64,000 nucleotides of DNA from assembly GCA_965227145.1 (NCBI GenBank), contig OZ245730.1:4960001-5024000 (forward strand). Reading direction: 5' to 3'. Of this stretch, positions 16,708-26,057 are shown in pieces. This DNA is from JACKAQ01 sp965227145 (GTDB taxonomy: Bacteria; Calditrichota; Calditrichia; RBG-13-44-9; J075). The position numbers were made by a program, and so were the translations under genes. The notes beneath the pieces are model-generated. The model ran no database searches, was not told the DNA's origin, and worked only from the letters and a program-made list of their open reading frames with translations. Numbering within the stretch: the stretch's first letter is position 1; every line of letters starts with the position of its first letter.

Positions 16708-17573
16708 GCGGATACTTCCATCGCTAATTTGCGGTAAATTTCCGCGTAAATGTCATCGTAAATATCGTGATGATCGATGCGGTTGAGTTTGGCAACGCCT
16801 TCGCTCAAAACAATGGATTTGCCAAATGCTTCGGGATATTTTTTCTGCAATCGCTGCACGTATTTTTGGTAAATCAGCCGGTTCAATTTGGTGAGTATCG
16901 ATAAACCGCTGCCACGTTTTTTGACCCGATTGTCGCCGTTTTCCAGCCGGTAAAATCCGTTCTGGAATAGCGCCGGCGCGGCATTCGGCAAATAGTCAAA
17001 CATCCAGCGATTGTTCGCGATGATCGCATCGCCCATTTCGCTGCCGACCAGCGGGATCATGTGCATAACCTGAACCGCCGTAAAATAATCCTGTTGCTGA
17101 AATTGCAGATTCGTTTCGTCCACCAGATAATTGATGCACAAAATATCGCGTTTGTTGAGCAGCTTGCAGAGCACCACCAGCAACACATAACAGAGCCACA
17201 GCCGGTTTTTCCGGGTGATGATAAACAGATCGACATCGTCTTCACGCTGGCAGGATTCGAAGGCGTTGGCGCCGGTGAGCGCCATATATTTCACGAACGG
17301 CATTTTGGCGAGCAGCGCCAGATAGCGGCGATTGTTGCGGAACAAATCGCGGCTCCAGCGCTGTTTTTGGCGATATTCGCGCAATAATTCGCGGGTGAAC
17401 AGGGCGTTTTCCCGTTCAACAACCGCGCCGTCCTGTTTCAATTCGCCGAGAATTGCGTCAAATTTCCGCCGCTCGACGGGCACGCGCAGATAGCGAAACA
17501 CCTGATCGGCGCTGTATGCGCTCTCAAAATGATGCGCCAGATTGATCGTTGCCAAAATTTCCTTATGATACAA
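16704..17573 (-). CDS. Nucleotidyltransferase-fold protein of unknown substrate
   Basis: In this 289-aa protein, MALTGANAFESCQREDDVDLFII (about residues 96-118) looks like the G-S/N-x-A...D-x-D-hydrophobic motif of the polymerase-beta/minimal nucleotidyltransferase fold. DDVDLF would supply the metal-binding acidic residues. A winged-helix-like N-terminus (about 1-60) precedes it and a hydrophobic stretch WLCYVLLVVLCKLL follows. Such proteins occur beside B12 radical SAM and glycosyltransferase genes, but no reaction is established that I can name. The gene is coupled on both sides by overlaps. Confidence 0.65.
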   Translation of the reverse strand: MYHKEILATINLAHHFESAYSADQVFRYLRVPVERRKFDAILGELKQDGAVVERENALFTRELLREYRQKQRWSRDLFRNNRRYLALLAKMPFVKYMALTGANAFESCQREDDVDLFIITRKNRLWLCYVLLVVLCKLLNKRDILCINYLVDETNLQFQQQDYFTAVQVMHMIPLVGSEMGDAIIANNRWMFDYLPNAAPALFQNGFYRLENGDNRVKKRGSGLSILTKLNRLIYQKYVQRLQKKYPEAFGKSIVLSEGVAKLNRIDHHDIYDDIYAEIYRKLAMEVSA

Positions 17574-18753
17574 AACTGTTTTCCCGTGTTGAAATGGTTT
17601 GGTGAATAAGCGGCATCACGGTTTCGGCGGCGCGCTGCCAGGTGAGATGGCTGATTTGCCGGGCAGATATTTTCTCCGCGAAACCGGATCGAATTGCCAA
17701 ATCGATGATTGTTTTCCACGACTCAACATCATAATTATCAATTACATACGGATGATCGCCGAAAATTTCCGCAACCGTATTATTTTTGAACAGAAACACC
17801 GGACAACCACCGCTGATCGCCTCAAACGGCGTGAAGCCGAATCCCTCATACGCGGACGCGTTGATGAAAAAATCGCAGTGGCGATAGCAGTCAACCAGTT
17901 TTTCGTTGCTGATCCAGTTGGTTACGGTAATCTCGTTTTTGAACGGCGATTGCGCCACGCAATTCATCACACGGCGGAAATCGTTTGCCGGTTGACCGAC
18001 CAGCATCAGTTGGTGCGGCAGCCGCAACTCGCGTTTCAAATGTTCGAACAGCCGGATAATGAAGGGGATATTTTTGCGGATTTCGAAAGTGTTCACCGCC
18101 AGAATATATGGTGCTTTCGGTTTGCCGTTGGCGATCGGCGCTGCGCCATTTGCAACGGTATTAAAATGATCCGTTCCCGGATACGCCACCGTAATTTTTT
18201 GCGCCAGTTCCGGAAATTGCCCGCGAATCGCCGCTGCCGTAGCGTTGGAAACCGCCACCAGATGATCGGCGCGATTCAGGATATTGCGCATCCGCACGCC
18301 AAAATACAGTCGCTTAACTATTGGATAATATTGGGGATAGCGCAAAAATCCCATATCGTGCACCGTGTTGATTATTTTGTAATTTCCATCCCGCGGCGGA
18401 CAGAGATAGTGGGTCGCATAAAACAGCCGGACGTTTTCGCGAAGCAACAATCGCTTGAGCCGGAATTCGTAAAACGCCAGTTTTTCGACCTGGCTGCGCA
18501 GCGGAACGGTCAAAATTTTGTCGCCAAAAGAGAGGTGCGGTTCAAACAATGAGGCATGTTTGGGCTTGCAAATCACCGCAACCGGATGCGCCCGCGACGC
18601 CGCGAGAATACCGGTTGTCAAATAATATATGTAAAATGCGGCACCGGAAAATTTTTCCGGCAACGCCAGACAATCGATGCCTATAAAATTATTGTTTGAA
18701 AAACTCGCCAATGCGTTGACCTGAAAAGCTTGGTTTTTGGTTTGGTTAATCAT
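17563..18753 (-). CDS. Glycosyltransferase family 4 protein
   Basis: This 396-aa protein has a GT-B fold. The C-terminal GT4 domain has ILAVNTFEIRKNIPFIIRLF, the retaining-enzyme E-x7-E region ASAYEGFGFTPFEAISGGCP (about 315-334), and NNTVAEIFGDHPYVID. It is the first gene of the island and probably adds a hexose to a lipid-linked precursor. No good ribosome binding site precedes the ATG at 18753, so the true start may lie slightly downstream. Its end overlaps the nucleotidyltransferase-like gene by 11 bases. Confidence 0.85.
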   Translation of the reverse strand: MINQTKNQAFQVNALASFSNNNFIGIDCLALPEKFSGAAFYIYYLTTGILAASRAHPVAVICKPKHASLFEPHLSFGDKILTVPLRSQVEKLAFYEFRLKRLLLRENVRLFYATHYLCPPRDGNYKIINTVHDMGFLRYPQYYPIVKRLYFGVRMRNILNRADHLVAVSNATAAAIRGQFPELAQKITVAYPGTDHFNTVANGAAPIANGKPKAPYILAVNTFEIRKNIPFIIRLFEHLKRELRLPHQLMLVGQPANDFRRVMNCVAQSPFKNEITVTNWISNEKLVDCYRHCDFFINASAYEGFGFTPFEAISGGCPVFLFKNNTVAEIFGDHPYVIDNYDVESWKTIIDLAIRSGFAEKISARQISHLTWQRAAETVMPLIHQTISTRENSFVS

Positions 18754-18963
18754 TCAAATTGCAAAAAATAGCGTTGAATTTGGCGACGGTATGAAAAATG
18801 TAAGAAGTGCAAATGCGGGAAACAAGTGCTTATCTGGCGGTTCGTTCGGAAGTATTAAAAATGTGCAGAATATGCATCAAAAACTATTGTTTTTATTCGA
18901 AATAGCAAACTTTGCACTATGCAATTTTGAAGATTTTTTGTCCGGTTGACCGGATTTTATTTT

Positions 18964-19845
18964 TCAGCTTTGTTGAAGCGTGCGCACCGTATCAAAATCG
19001 ATTTTGGCGGTTGCACCGTCCTGTGTTGCGATAAACGCGCCAACCGCTCCGGCAAAGGATAGAATTTCTTCATTGCTGCGATCAGCCAAAATTCCGGTGA
19101 GCAATGCAGCCAAAAAAGAATCGCCGGCACCGATGGTATCTTTCACATCCACCCGGAATCCCGGATGGCGAACCCATTCGCCGTTGTGCAGCAGTGCGCT
19201 GCCATCAGCGCCGCAGGTGACGCAAACCGTTTGGCAATCAAATGTTTGGGAAATCGCGATCATCCCTTCTTTCAGGCTTGCCGGCAACCCGAACCATTTG
19301 GCCAGCATCTGCAATTCGGATTCGTTCATTTTTACTATCTGCGAATCCTCCAACGATTTTTGGACAATCGATTGGTCATCAAACGGTGGGCGCAAATTGA
19401 CATCAAATACATTCAATTTGCTGCGGTGTCGCAATTGTTCAACCGTTTCCCGGGATTGCGCATGACGCTGCGCCAGACTTCCGAAAACCAGCACATCACA
19501 TGTTTTCGCGGCGGCTTCCAAAGCATTGTCCAGATCGATAAAATCCCATGCGGCCGGTTGCTCAATGGTATAAACCGGGTTATCTTTTTGGGTGAGATCC
19601 ACATTCACAATGCCCGTGGGATGTGCGTTGTCGATCTGGATTAAATCGCAGGAAATACCTTTGTCAGCAACACGGTTTTGCGCCTGTTTGCCCAGTTCAT
19701 CGGCGCCAATCCGGCTGACAAACGAGACCTTTTGATCCAGTTGTTTCAAATGGCAGGCAACATTAAACGGCGCACCGCCCAAAAACAAACCGTGCGGCAA
19801 GGCGTCCCACAAAATCTCTCCGAAACAGAGTATATTTCTTTTCAT
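18964..19845 (-). CDS. PfkB-family carbohydrate kinase, fructokinase-like
   Basis: This 293-aa ribokinase-fold protein has an N-terminal ILCFGEILWDALP and GGAPFNVACHLKQLD, both typical of fructokinases. The C-terminal signature is DTIGAGDSFLAALLTGIL with the catalytic base Asp. It phosphorylates a free sugar, probably fructose, at the expense of ATP. It stands alone between the glycan island and a long AT-rich gap, with no sugar transporter beside it. The ATG at 19845 has only a weak upstream ribosome binding site. Confidence 0.85.
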   Translation of the reverse strand: MKRNILCFGEILWDALPHGLFLGGAPFNVACHLKQLDQKVSFVSRIGADELGKQAQNRVADKGISCDLIQIDNAHPTGIVNVDLTQKDNPVYTIEQPAAWDFIDLDNALEAAAKTCDVLVFGSLAQRHAQSRETVEQLRHRSKLNVFDVNLRPPFDDQSIVQKSLEDSQIVKMNESELQMLAKWFGLPASLKEGMIAISQTFDCQTVCVTCGADGSALLHNGEWVRHPGFRVDVKDTIGAGDSFLAALLTGILADRSNEEILSFAGAVGAFIATQDGATAKIDFDTVRTLQQS

Positions 19846-20393
19846 TTTATTACGTATTCAGTTTTTAATTTCTATGATACCAGTAAATTCGGGCAATTTT
19901 TTTATTCTTTTTTTGCGAAATAATGAACTTCTGAGAATTTCTTATTAAATTGTCACTAATAGATGATTATATGTACAACTGCTTCTCTTTTTTACTTTGG
20001 ATTTATGGGATTTTCAACCCGATTAAATTGATTAACATGTGTTGTAAATCTATATAAACCTAACATAACCAAATACCGGAAGTAAAATCAACAAGACTGC
20101 GAAATAATTGCGTTGCATTTCTATGGCTTGTTTTATTGCAGTTTATCTCTTTTGTTCAATATGATAGCGGAAAAGGCACCTAATATTCTCCAACATGTTC
20201 TCTGAATCGCCACCTTTTGCAACAAATTATTGTTTTTTTATAAAAAACATCACCTAAAGCTATACAGGTTTTTATTTTTCTTCCGAAGATTGTTATATTC
20301 AGAAATTATAAAATTACATGATTTGAATACTTTGATAATCCACCACACATTCCCATTATTTTTTTGGGATCACGATCATACAAAGAGGTCTTT
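19846..20393. other. AT-rich intergenic region, 548 bases
   Basis: No gene is supported here. The region is AT-rich and divergent, lying between the kinase (minus) and the lysine-rich protein (plus), so it must hold both promoters. I could not identify a convincing -35/-10 pair. A short open frame at 20230-20394 has no ribosome binding site and no protein-like features. Confidence 0.5.
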
Positions 20394-21209
20394 ATGCCAG
20401 CAAAAAAACAGACAACCGAATCAACGAGTAAGAAATTATTGGCTCCGCGCGAGGTTGCTTCCTGCCGGAAAATTGCATCCGAAAACGAAGGTATAACCCG
20501 CCAACGCGCCGAAACGCTGCTGTCCATTCATGAAGGGCTTACCCGCACTCAAGCATCCGAAAAACACGGATTAACATTAAACCAAATTCAGCATTTGATT
20601 ACGTCATACCGCAGCAAAGGTATGTCATTGTTTACGGATGGGCGCACAGCGAAAACCACAAAAACCGCAAAACCGGCTGCTGCAAAAACACCAAAAACTG
20701 CCGCTGCGCCCAAACCAGCAAAACCGGCCGCTGCAAAAGCAACGAAAGCTGCAACACCACAGAAAACAGCAAAAGCACCCAAAACTACGGGTTCCGGAGC
20801 TGGTGCGAAAACAACAAAAACGGCAGCAAAAACTACTGCAACGGCAAAAACAACGCCTGCAGCAAAAACTACTGCAGCGAAAACCCGTCCTGTACCAAAA
20901 AGAACAACCGCACCAAAAACCACCATCGTAAACAAAAAGCCAGCAGAAACAACGGTTACGGTTGTTGTTGAATCCAAACCAAAAACACCTGCACAGGATG
21001 AACCGGCAGAAGTTAAAACAGCCGTTGTCGAAGTGACCCCAACAGAAATTGTGGTTGCTAAAGAAGAGACATCCAAAAAGGATAAGAAGAAGAAAAAGGA
21101 TAAGAAGAAGAAGTCCGACAAAAAGAAAAAGGACAAGAATAAAGATAAAGACAAAAAGAAAAAGGACAAAAAGAAGTCCAAAGATAAAAAGAAGAAATCT
21201 AAAAAATAG
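20394..21209 (+). CDS. Lysine-rich histone-H1-like protein with N-terminal HTH
   Basis: This 271-aa protein has three parts. Residues about 15-78 form a homeodomain-like helix-turn-helix (ITRQRAETLLSIHEGLTRTQ, then ASEKHGLTLNQIQHLI) resembling the DNA-binding head of IS630-type transposases. Residues about 80-190 are Lys/Ala/Pro/Thr repeats (KPAAAK, KTAAKTT) like histone H1 tails. After an acidic linker, the last 44 residues are almost only K, D and S. The start at 20394 follows AAAGAGGTC. It probably binds and compacts DNA or nucleoid RNA. This is inferred from composition. It is monocistronic with its own terminators. Confidence 0.75.
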   Translation: MPAKKQTTESTSKKLLAPREVASCRKIASENEGITRQRAETLLSIHEGLTRTQASEKHGLTLNQIQHLITSYRSKGMSLFTDGRTAKTTKTAKPAAAKTPKTAAAPKPAKPAAAKATKAATPQKTAKAPKTTGSGAGAKTTKTAAKTTATAKTTPAAKTTAAKTRPVPKRTTAPKTTIVNKKPAETTVTVVVESKPKTPAQDEPAEVKTAVVEVTPTEIVVAKEETSKKDKKKKKDKKKKSDKKKKDKNKDKDKKKKDKKKSKDKKKKSKK

Positions 21210-21230
21210 AGTAACACATCGATTGTAAAC

Positions 21231-21273
21231 ATCCTGTGTAACCGTGTGAAATTTAACAGCACAGGATTTTTCT
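21231..21273 (+). terminator. Intrinsic terminator 1 after the lysine-rich gene
   Basis: The 8-base arms ATCCTGTG (21231-21238) and CACAGGAT (21260-21267) are followed by TTTTTCT. The loop is long, so this may be the weaker of two terminators in series. Confidence 0.6.
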
Positions 21274-21282
21274 GAATTGCAC

Positions 21283-21320
21283 AAACGGGCTGTTTTTTGA
21301 AAGCAGTCCGTTTTGTTTTT
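21283..21320 (+). terminator. Intrinsic terminator 2 after the lysine-rich gene
   Basis: AACGGGCTG and CAGTCCGTT pair with one G-U wobble around a TTTTTTGAAAG loop, and TTGTTTTTT follows. Two terminators in a row suggest strong transcription of the gene upstream. Confidence 0.75.
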
Positions 21321-21485
21321 TATGTATGATTATAGATTACCACCCGGAATACACTCAACATTTGCTGCGGTTTTTCCCACACCATTTCCCCTGATTAAGC
21401 AACAATTGCGATTACTTTTCGTTATGAAAACCATTGTTGATTTGTTGCCGATTAAACAACATCTCAAAACCATTAACCGGGAGAA

Positions 21486-22349
21486 ATGATGACAAATGTT
21501 ACATTTTACAGCATATGCAGCAAGCGATTTTGGGTCATCTATTTTTATGCATTTTTAATATCGACTCAAGTTGTGTTGGCAAATGACATAAACGTCGATG
21601 CGCTGCACGGTCTGGACAAAACACAATACCATCGTTTGACATCGACCGTTGCGGATCAGACATATCATATTTTTATCCGCCTGCCGGAAGGCTTTTCCGC
21701 AGATGAAAAATATCCGGCTGTTTATTTGCTGGATGGCGGCATCACTTTCCCGTTGTTGGGCGGCTATTATAAATATCTTGAGCTTGCCAAAGAAATACCC
21801 GCAACGATTATTGTGGGGATTTCTTATGGAACGAGCGATTGGCAAAAAGGCAATAATCGCAGTCGCGATTTCACAGCAAAATCGGATGAGCGATCGTTTT
21901 GGGGTGGTGCGGATAATTTTCAGAAGGTGTTTCGCGAGGAAATTTTTCCGTTGGTGGAAAACAGCTACGGCGCCGATCCCGCACGACGGATCATTTTTGG
22001 TCAATCGCTTGGCGGGCAGTTTGTGCTGTTCACCGCGCAAACTGCACCGGATTTATTTTGGGGACATATCGCGAGCAATCCGGCGCTGCACCGCAATCTG
22101 GATTTTTTTCTGAATACCGTTCCGGACGATGCCGACAGCGCGGCAAAACCGCGTTTATTTGTATCCAGCAGCAAATCGGATGATCCCGTTTTCCGGAGTC
22201 CGGCAGTAAAATGGATGCAACACTGGACTGCCAAAACGCAGGTGCCCTGGGCTTTGAAAGCCATTACGCTCGACGGGCACAATCATTTTTCAGCAGCGCC
22301 CGAGGCCTTCCGACAGGGTTTGCACTGGATTTTTTCCGATGAAAACTAA
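21486..22349 (+). CDS. Secreted alpha/beta-hydrolase esterase (esterase D / PF00756-like)
   Basis: This 287-aa protein has a signal peptide (FWVIYFYAFLISTQVVLA), then an alpha/beta-hydrolase domain. The nucleophile elbow is GQSLGG near residue 175. YPAVYLLDGGITFPL and HIASNPALHRN are typical of the feruloyl-esterase/IroE-like PF00756 group. The catalytic His is probably in DGHNHFSAAP near the C-terminus. It is likely periplasmic and could cleave esters on sugars or siderophores. Two ATGs occur in tandem. The second, at 21489, sits better behind GGGAG. Confidence 0.8.
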   Translation: MMTNVTFYSICSKRFWVIYFYAFLISTQVVLANDINVDALHGLDKTQYHRLTSTVADQTYHIFIRLPEGFSADEKYPAVYLLDGGITFPLLGGYYKYLELAKEIPATIIVGISYGTSDWQKGNNRSRDFTAKSDERSFWGGADNFQKVFREEIFPLVENSYGADPARRIIFGQSLGGQFVLFTAQTAPDLFWGHIASNPALHRNLDFFLNTVPDDADSAAKPRLFVSSSKSDDPVFRSPAVKWMQHWTAKTQVPWALKAITLDGHNHFSAAPEAFRQGLHWIFSDEN

Positions 22350-22684
22350 ATCAGAGTAAACCAAACTGCACACCATACAACATAATCCGCAACAGCCTGC
22401 TCACCAGAAAATTCCGGAAGTGTGACCGAAAATTGGCAGTTGCCCATCACTGCGACTGGCTGTTTTTCCCCATCCAGTGACAGCATTTTGAAGCCGAATT
22501 TGCAGTAATTCGCAGCTCGGCTGCGGCGTTGCAATAACGAACTACCCGCGATCATCAACAAAATGCATCTGGCTTTTTAGCTTTATTGATAATTCACTTT
22601 TTTCTTTCAAAAAAAAATGCCAATGTTTCACCCGGTTTTGGGGAGTGAAACATTGGCAGTAAAATCAACAGAAACAATTGGTTG
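22350..22684. other. Intergenic gap between convergent genes
   Basis: These 335 bases separate the esterase and GH36 genes. Apart from the minus-strand terminator at 22609-22660 I see no gene. A 71-codon open frame at 22346-22561 has no ribosome binding site or family features. Confidence 0.5.
22609..22660 (-). terminator. Intrinsic terminator of the GH36 gene
   Basis: The perfect 14-base arms TGCCAATGTTTCAC (22618-22631) and GTGAAACATTGGCA (22645-22658) are followed on the minus strand by an uninterrupted run of nine T. It lies 25 bases after the GH36 stop. Confidence 0.9.
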
Positions 22685-24748
22685 CTATTCCGCGTTTTCG
22701 GGCGAAACCTCGATGAGCAGAAACTGTTTGAACGAAACCGGCAACGTGTGGTTTTCACCGGAAACCGGGGAAAGCTGCGTGCCGTTCACGTAATCCGTTA
22801 CCGTGTAATTGCGCCCTTTTTCCAGCCCGCGGAGCTCCACTGTGCCATCAAAATTTTCCGCGTAAAATGCGTAAAACATACTGCCGTTTTTCGCGATGGC
22901 GTGGGTTTCCGGTCGGTCGTAACCGATATCGTACAGCTCGCCGCGATAGATTCCGGTCGGCAGCATTTTCTCATCGTAAACGCGCACCCACTTCGACCAG
23001 ATTTTCTCTTTTTCGGCAGTCAGATCAATTTTGGAATTCTTTTTTGCGCCAACCGGCCAGGTGAATTTTGTCCCGACAATTCCGCCGATACCCACGGTAG
23101 AAGCGAAATCGCTGAGGCTGTCGCTGAGCTCCACGTGATCGCCGTAATACGGCGCAGATGGTCCCATCAACGCTTTGAGGGTTTTGCCCTTCAGCCGGAT
23201 TTGCCACGACGACAACGGATCGGACGACACCGCCTGATTCATGAACGGCAGGTTGAAAAAGGAATACGCCGTTCCGCAGGGGCAAATTTCCACAACGGCA
23301 TCGGGTTTGTGAGCGAGTGCGGTTTCAAAAATCATTTCGAAAAATTCGGGGAGTTTTTCCACGGCAACTTCGGGATACGGGTGATTGTGCGCCGGATTGT
23401 AACAGGGCGGCACACCGTTGAGGTGCTGTCCGTCGATTTTCAGCCCGTCGTAACCCCAGGTATCGATGATTTTATCGACCAGTTTGCGGGTGTATTCTAG
23501 CACCGGCGGATATGCCGGGCAAAGGTAGTACGAATTCCACCATGTGATGTCCTGATACGATCCGTCCGCGTTTTTGAGCAGGTAATCTTCATGATTTTTG
23601 ATGAGATCGGTGCCGGGATCGACCGCCAGCGGTGCCCACCACAATTTCGGGCGTAATCCGGATTTGCGGATCGTTTCGGTGAATGCCAGCATATCGCGAT
23701 CGCCGCGCGGGAATTTGCTTTTCAGCAGATACCAGTCGCCTTCGGCGGTTTGCCAGCCGTCATCCAGCACTGCCCATTTGAAGCCCAGTTCCTTCACTTT
23801 CGGCAGCGTGCCGTAAATTTGCGACATGGTGAAATCGCGTTCGTAACCCCACGCACACCACACAGGATCGTATGACGATGCAGGTGTTTCGCGGAACTCG
23901 ATACCGCTGCGAATCATGAATTCGCGATAGTTAGCCAGCGCTTCAAAATAATCGGCGGGATGCGCGGCGACAAATGTCCGCAGTGTTTCGAAAGATTCGC
24001 CCGGTTTCAGCGTCACGGATTTTTCCTGCGAAACGCGGATTTCCGCATGTTCGTCGCTCATCGAAACGGGTAGCGAAACCAGCTTTGGCGCCAGTTCCAC
24101 ATGTCCGACCGCCAGACCGCCACTCCGCGACCAGACATCGCTGACCGGTGTGCCGCCGCCGTAATCCGAGGCGTTCATTCCCATATAATTTTGCTGTTCG
24201 AACCCGGGCGAGAGCGGTTTCACCCAGTCGTCACGGCTTTCGTACGAGCCGCTTTGATACGACCAAAACGGCGCTTCACCCACATTTTGGGTGGCGTTTT
24301 GCAATTGGTATCGATTGTTCACCCAACCATCGATAACGATATCCGCAGTGCCGTTGTTCGTGTACGTAACCTGATATACTGCCATCGCCGGGAAATCGTC
24401 ATACAGTGAAATCGCCACATTTTTTTGGAGATTTTCAGCCGTCCCCGTAATGACAACCTGCTGACCGGTGCCGATTTTGTCGCTCAATTGCTGCACCTGT
24501 TTGTTGGCAAATTTGAAATCTGTCAGCGAATTTCCCGCAATTATCAGATATTCGGACGGCGCAAATTCACCAAATTCAACGCGACCGGCAGGCAGATTTG
24601 CCGCAACCCGACTGTGCAGTTGATCGTTAAAAGCAATCTCGATCACTTTGCCGGCAACCGTTTTCGACGCGTTCGATTGCGAACAACCGGTTAACAACCC
24701 GGCAATCAACACGATCGCAACCCGGCTGACTATAGCTATTTTTCTCAT
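22685..24748 (-). CDS. GH36-type alpha-galactosidase-like lipoprotein
   Basis: This 687-aa protein has a lipobox LLTGC with Cys22, an N-terminal beta-sandwich (about 30-290) and a TIM barrel. WAVLDDGWQT (325-334) and GYDGLKIDGQ (432-441, nucleophile Asp439) are clan GH-D hallmarks. A C-terminal beta domain follows. The enzyme should remove alpha-galactosyl or alpha-N-acetylgalactosaminyl groups at the cell envelope. Which of these it removes cannot be read from sequence alone. GGAGAATAG precedes the start. The gene is downstream of the tagatose-type operon and fits as the liberating enzyme. Confidence 0.85.
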   Translation of the reverse strand: MRKIAIVSRVAIVLIAGLLTGCSQSNASKTVAGKVIEIAFNDQLHSRVAANLPAGRVEFGEFAPSEYLIIAGNSLTDFKFANKQVQQLSDKIGTGQQVVITGTAENLQKNVAISLYDDFPAMAVYQVTYTNNGTADIVIDGWVNNRYQLQNATQNVGEAPFWSYQSGSYESRDDWVKPLSPGFEQQNYMGMNASDYGGGTPVSDVWSRSGGLAVGHVELAPKLVSLPVSMSDEHAEIRVSQEKSVTLKPGESFETLRTFVAAHPADYFEALANYREFMIRSGIEFRETPASSYDPVWCAWGYERDFTMSQIYGTLPKVKELGFKWAVLDDGWQTAEGDWYLLKSKFPRGDRDMLAFTETIRKSGLRPKLWWAPLAVDPGTDLIKNHEDYLLKNADGSYQDITWWNSYYLCPAYPPVLEYTRKLVDKIIDTWGYDGLKIDGQHLNGVPPCYNPAHNHPYPEVAVEKLPEFFEMIFETALAHKPDAVVEICPCGTAYSFFNLPFMNQAVSSDPLSSWQIRLKGKTLKALMGPSAPYYGDHVELSDSLSDFASTVGIGGIVGTKFTWPVGAKKNSKIDLTAEKEKIWSKWVRVYDEKMLPTGIYRGELYDIGYDRPETHAIAKNGSMFYAFYAENFDGTVELRGLEKGRNYTVTDYVNGTQLSPVSGENHTLPVSFKQFLLIEVSPENAE

Positions 24749-24873
24749 TTTCTATTCTCCAAGTTTCAGGATTTTATTCTGGATTCCGGATTCTCGATTC
24801 TGGATAAGGATAAAACCGGACATTTTTTTATTTTTACCTTTTCACTTTTTACTTCATTTATCCTTTATCTATT

Positions 24874-25992
24874 TCACTCAGAATCCCGCAAGCCCAATAT
24901 TTTCAACGCGTTGGCACGATACAATTTTTGCAACACATCATCGCTCAACCCAAATCCGTTGAGCGCCCAGTGATACCCGAATTGTTCATTTTCGTAAAAA
25001 TGCTCATCTGCGCTTTCCAAAATCCGGAAAGTGATTTGATACATATCCGGCGCAAAACCCATGTCCGTGCCATACAGCAACCGGTCCTGATAGCGTTCGT
25101 AAAACGCTTTGACGCGCCGGGGAATCGGTGCGGTTTCCGCATAGCGGGCGGAAATATCGGCGAACAGGTTGGGATATTTGTCGAGCAGATCGCCGAGAAT
25201 CTGCAAATCGTAGCTGCAATTGGCAAAGTGGCAGGCGATGAACGTGGTTTCCGGATGGCGTTTTACGGTGTTCTCCAAAATGTCAATCATGCCCTGATGC
25301 TGCACGATGCCCGGCTGATTGTCCAACCGCCATTCGTAGGCGTTCATCAGACCGTCGTTGGTGGAATCCATCGGTTGATACATCCAGATCGGTTCGGCAA
25401 CGTGAATGTTAATCGGCATGTTGAGTTCGGCGCATTTTTGCAGCAGCGGGTCCATCCGCGGATCATCCAGATGCATGCCGTAAGCCTTTGTTTTTCCATA
25501 AGCTAAGCCCTTGCCTTTATCGCCCAGCTCACCAACACCGCGCGCGCCAACCTTGTAACAGCGCTCCAGCTCCGCAACCGCTGCCGGACCAAATCCCGGC
25601 TGGTCGTAGCCGCTGTAATCAAACCCGCACCACAGCTCGAAACGGTCGCCGTATTTGCTGTATGCGGCGTAAATCGAATCGAACGCTGTGCCAATGGCGT
25701 AGGATAAAATGATGGTTTTCTCGATGCCCGCCTCATCCATATTTTTTACCCATTGGGCAATTTCCGCATCGCCCTTTGCGTAGGGATGCGAATGCATGTC
25801 GATGATCGGAAATTTGGCTTTGGTGATGTGCGATTTCGGCACATTGTAAATCGATTTCGGGCGATAATTTTTCAGCAACAGCGCTTCCGGCGCGGTTTGC
25901 GCGATAGCGATCCCGGAAAATAGTACGCATCCGGTGAGCAGCATCGCGACAATGTTCAGGTTCATCCGGAATGATTTTGATGATTGAGCCAT
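24874..25992 (-). CDS. Secreted amidohydrolase-family protein (PF04909-like)
   Basis: This 372-aa protein has a signal peptide (LNIVAMLLTGCVLFSGIAIA, cleavage after AIA or possible lipidation at Cys22), then a TIM barrel. Metal-site motifs are DMHSHPY (H67, H69), HVAEP, ACHFANCS and YGTDMGF. The family hydrolyses or decarboxylates small carboxylated or acylated compounds. The N-terminal HxH, the later His and the Asp are all kept, so it should be active. ATG 25992 follows AGGTTAG. It sits between the EamA and GH36 genes, and deacylation of a sugar is only a guess. Confidence 0.78.
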   Translation of the reverse strand: MAQSSKSFRMNLNIVAMLLTGCVLFSGIAIAQTAPEALLLKNYRPKSIYNVPKSHITKAKFPIIDMHSHPYAKGDAEIAQWVKNMDEAGIEKTIILSYAIGTAFDSIYAAYSKYGDRFELWCGFDYSGYDQPGFGPAAVAELERCYKVGARGVGELGDKGKGLAYGKTKAYGMHLDDPRMDPLLQKCAELNMPINIHVAEPIWMYQPMDSTNDGLMNAYEWRLDNQPGIVQHQGMIDILENTVKRHPETTFIACHFANCSYDLQILGDLLDKYPNLFADISARYAETAPIPRRVKAFYERYQDRLLYGTDMGFAPDMYQITFRILESADEHFYENEQFGYHWALNGFGLSDDVLQKLYRANALKILGLRDSE

Positions 25993-26057
25993 TGTTCTAA
26001 CCTGTTGTTTATGTTTGATTTTTGCAAAGGACAAAGGATAATCAATATGATTTTCAG

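Noticed and set aside
20588..21284. Very hydrophobic minus-strand frames of about 220 codons
   Set aside because: They are the complement of lysine codons in the histone-like gene (AAA/AAG gives Phe/Leu), so the membrane-protein look is an artefact.
22346..22561. 71-codon minus-strand frame
   Set aside because: No ribosome binding site, no family features, lies between convergent genes.
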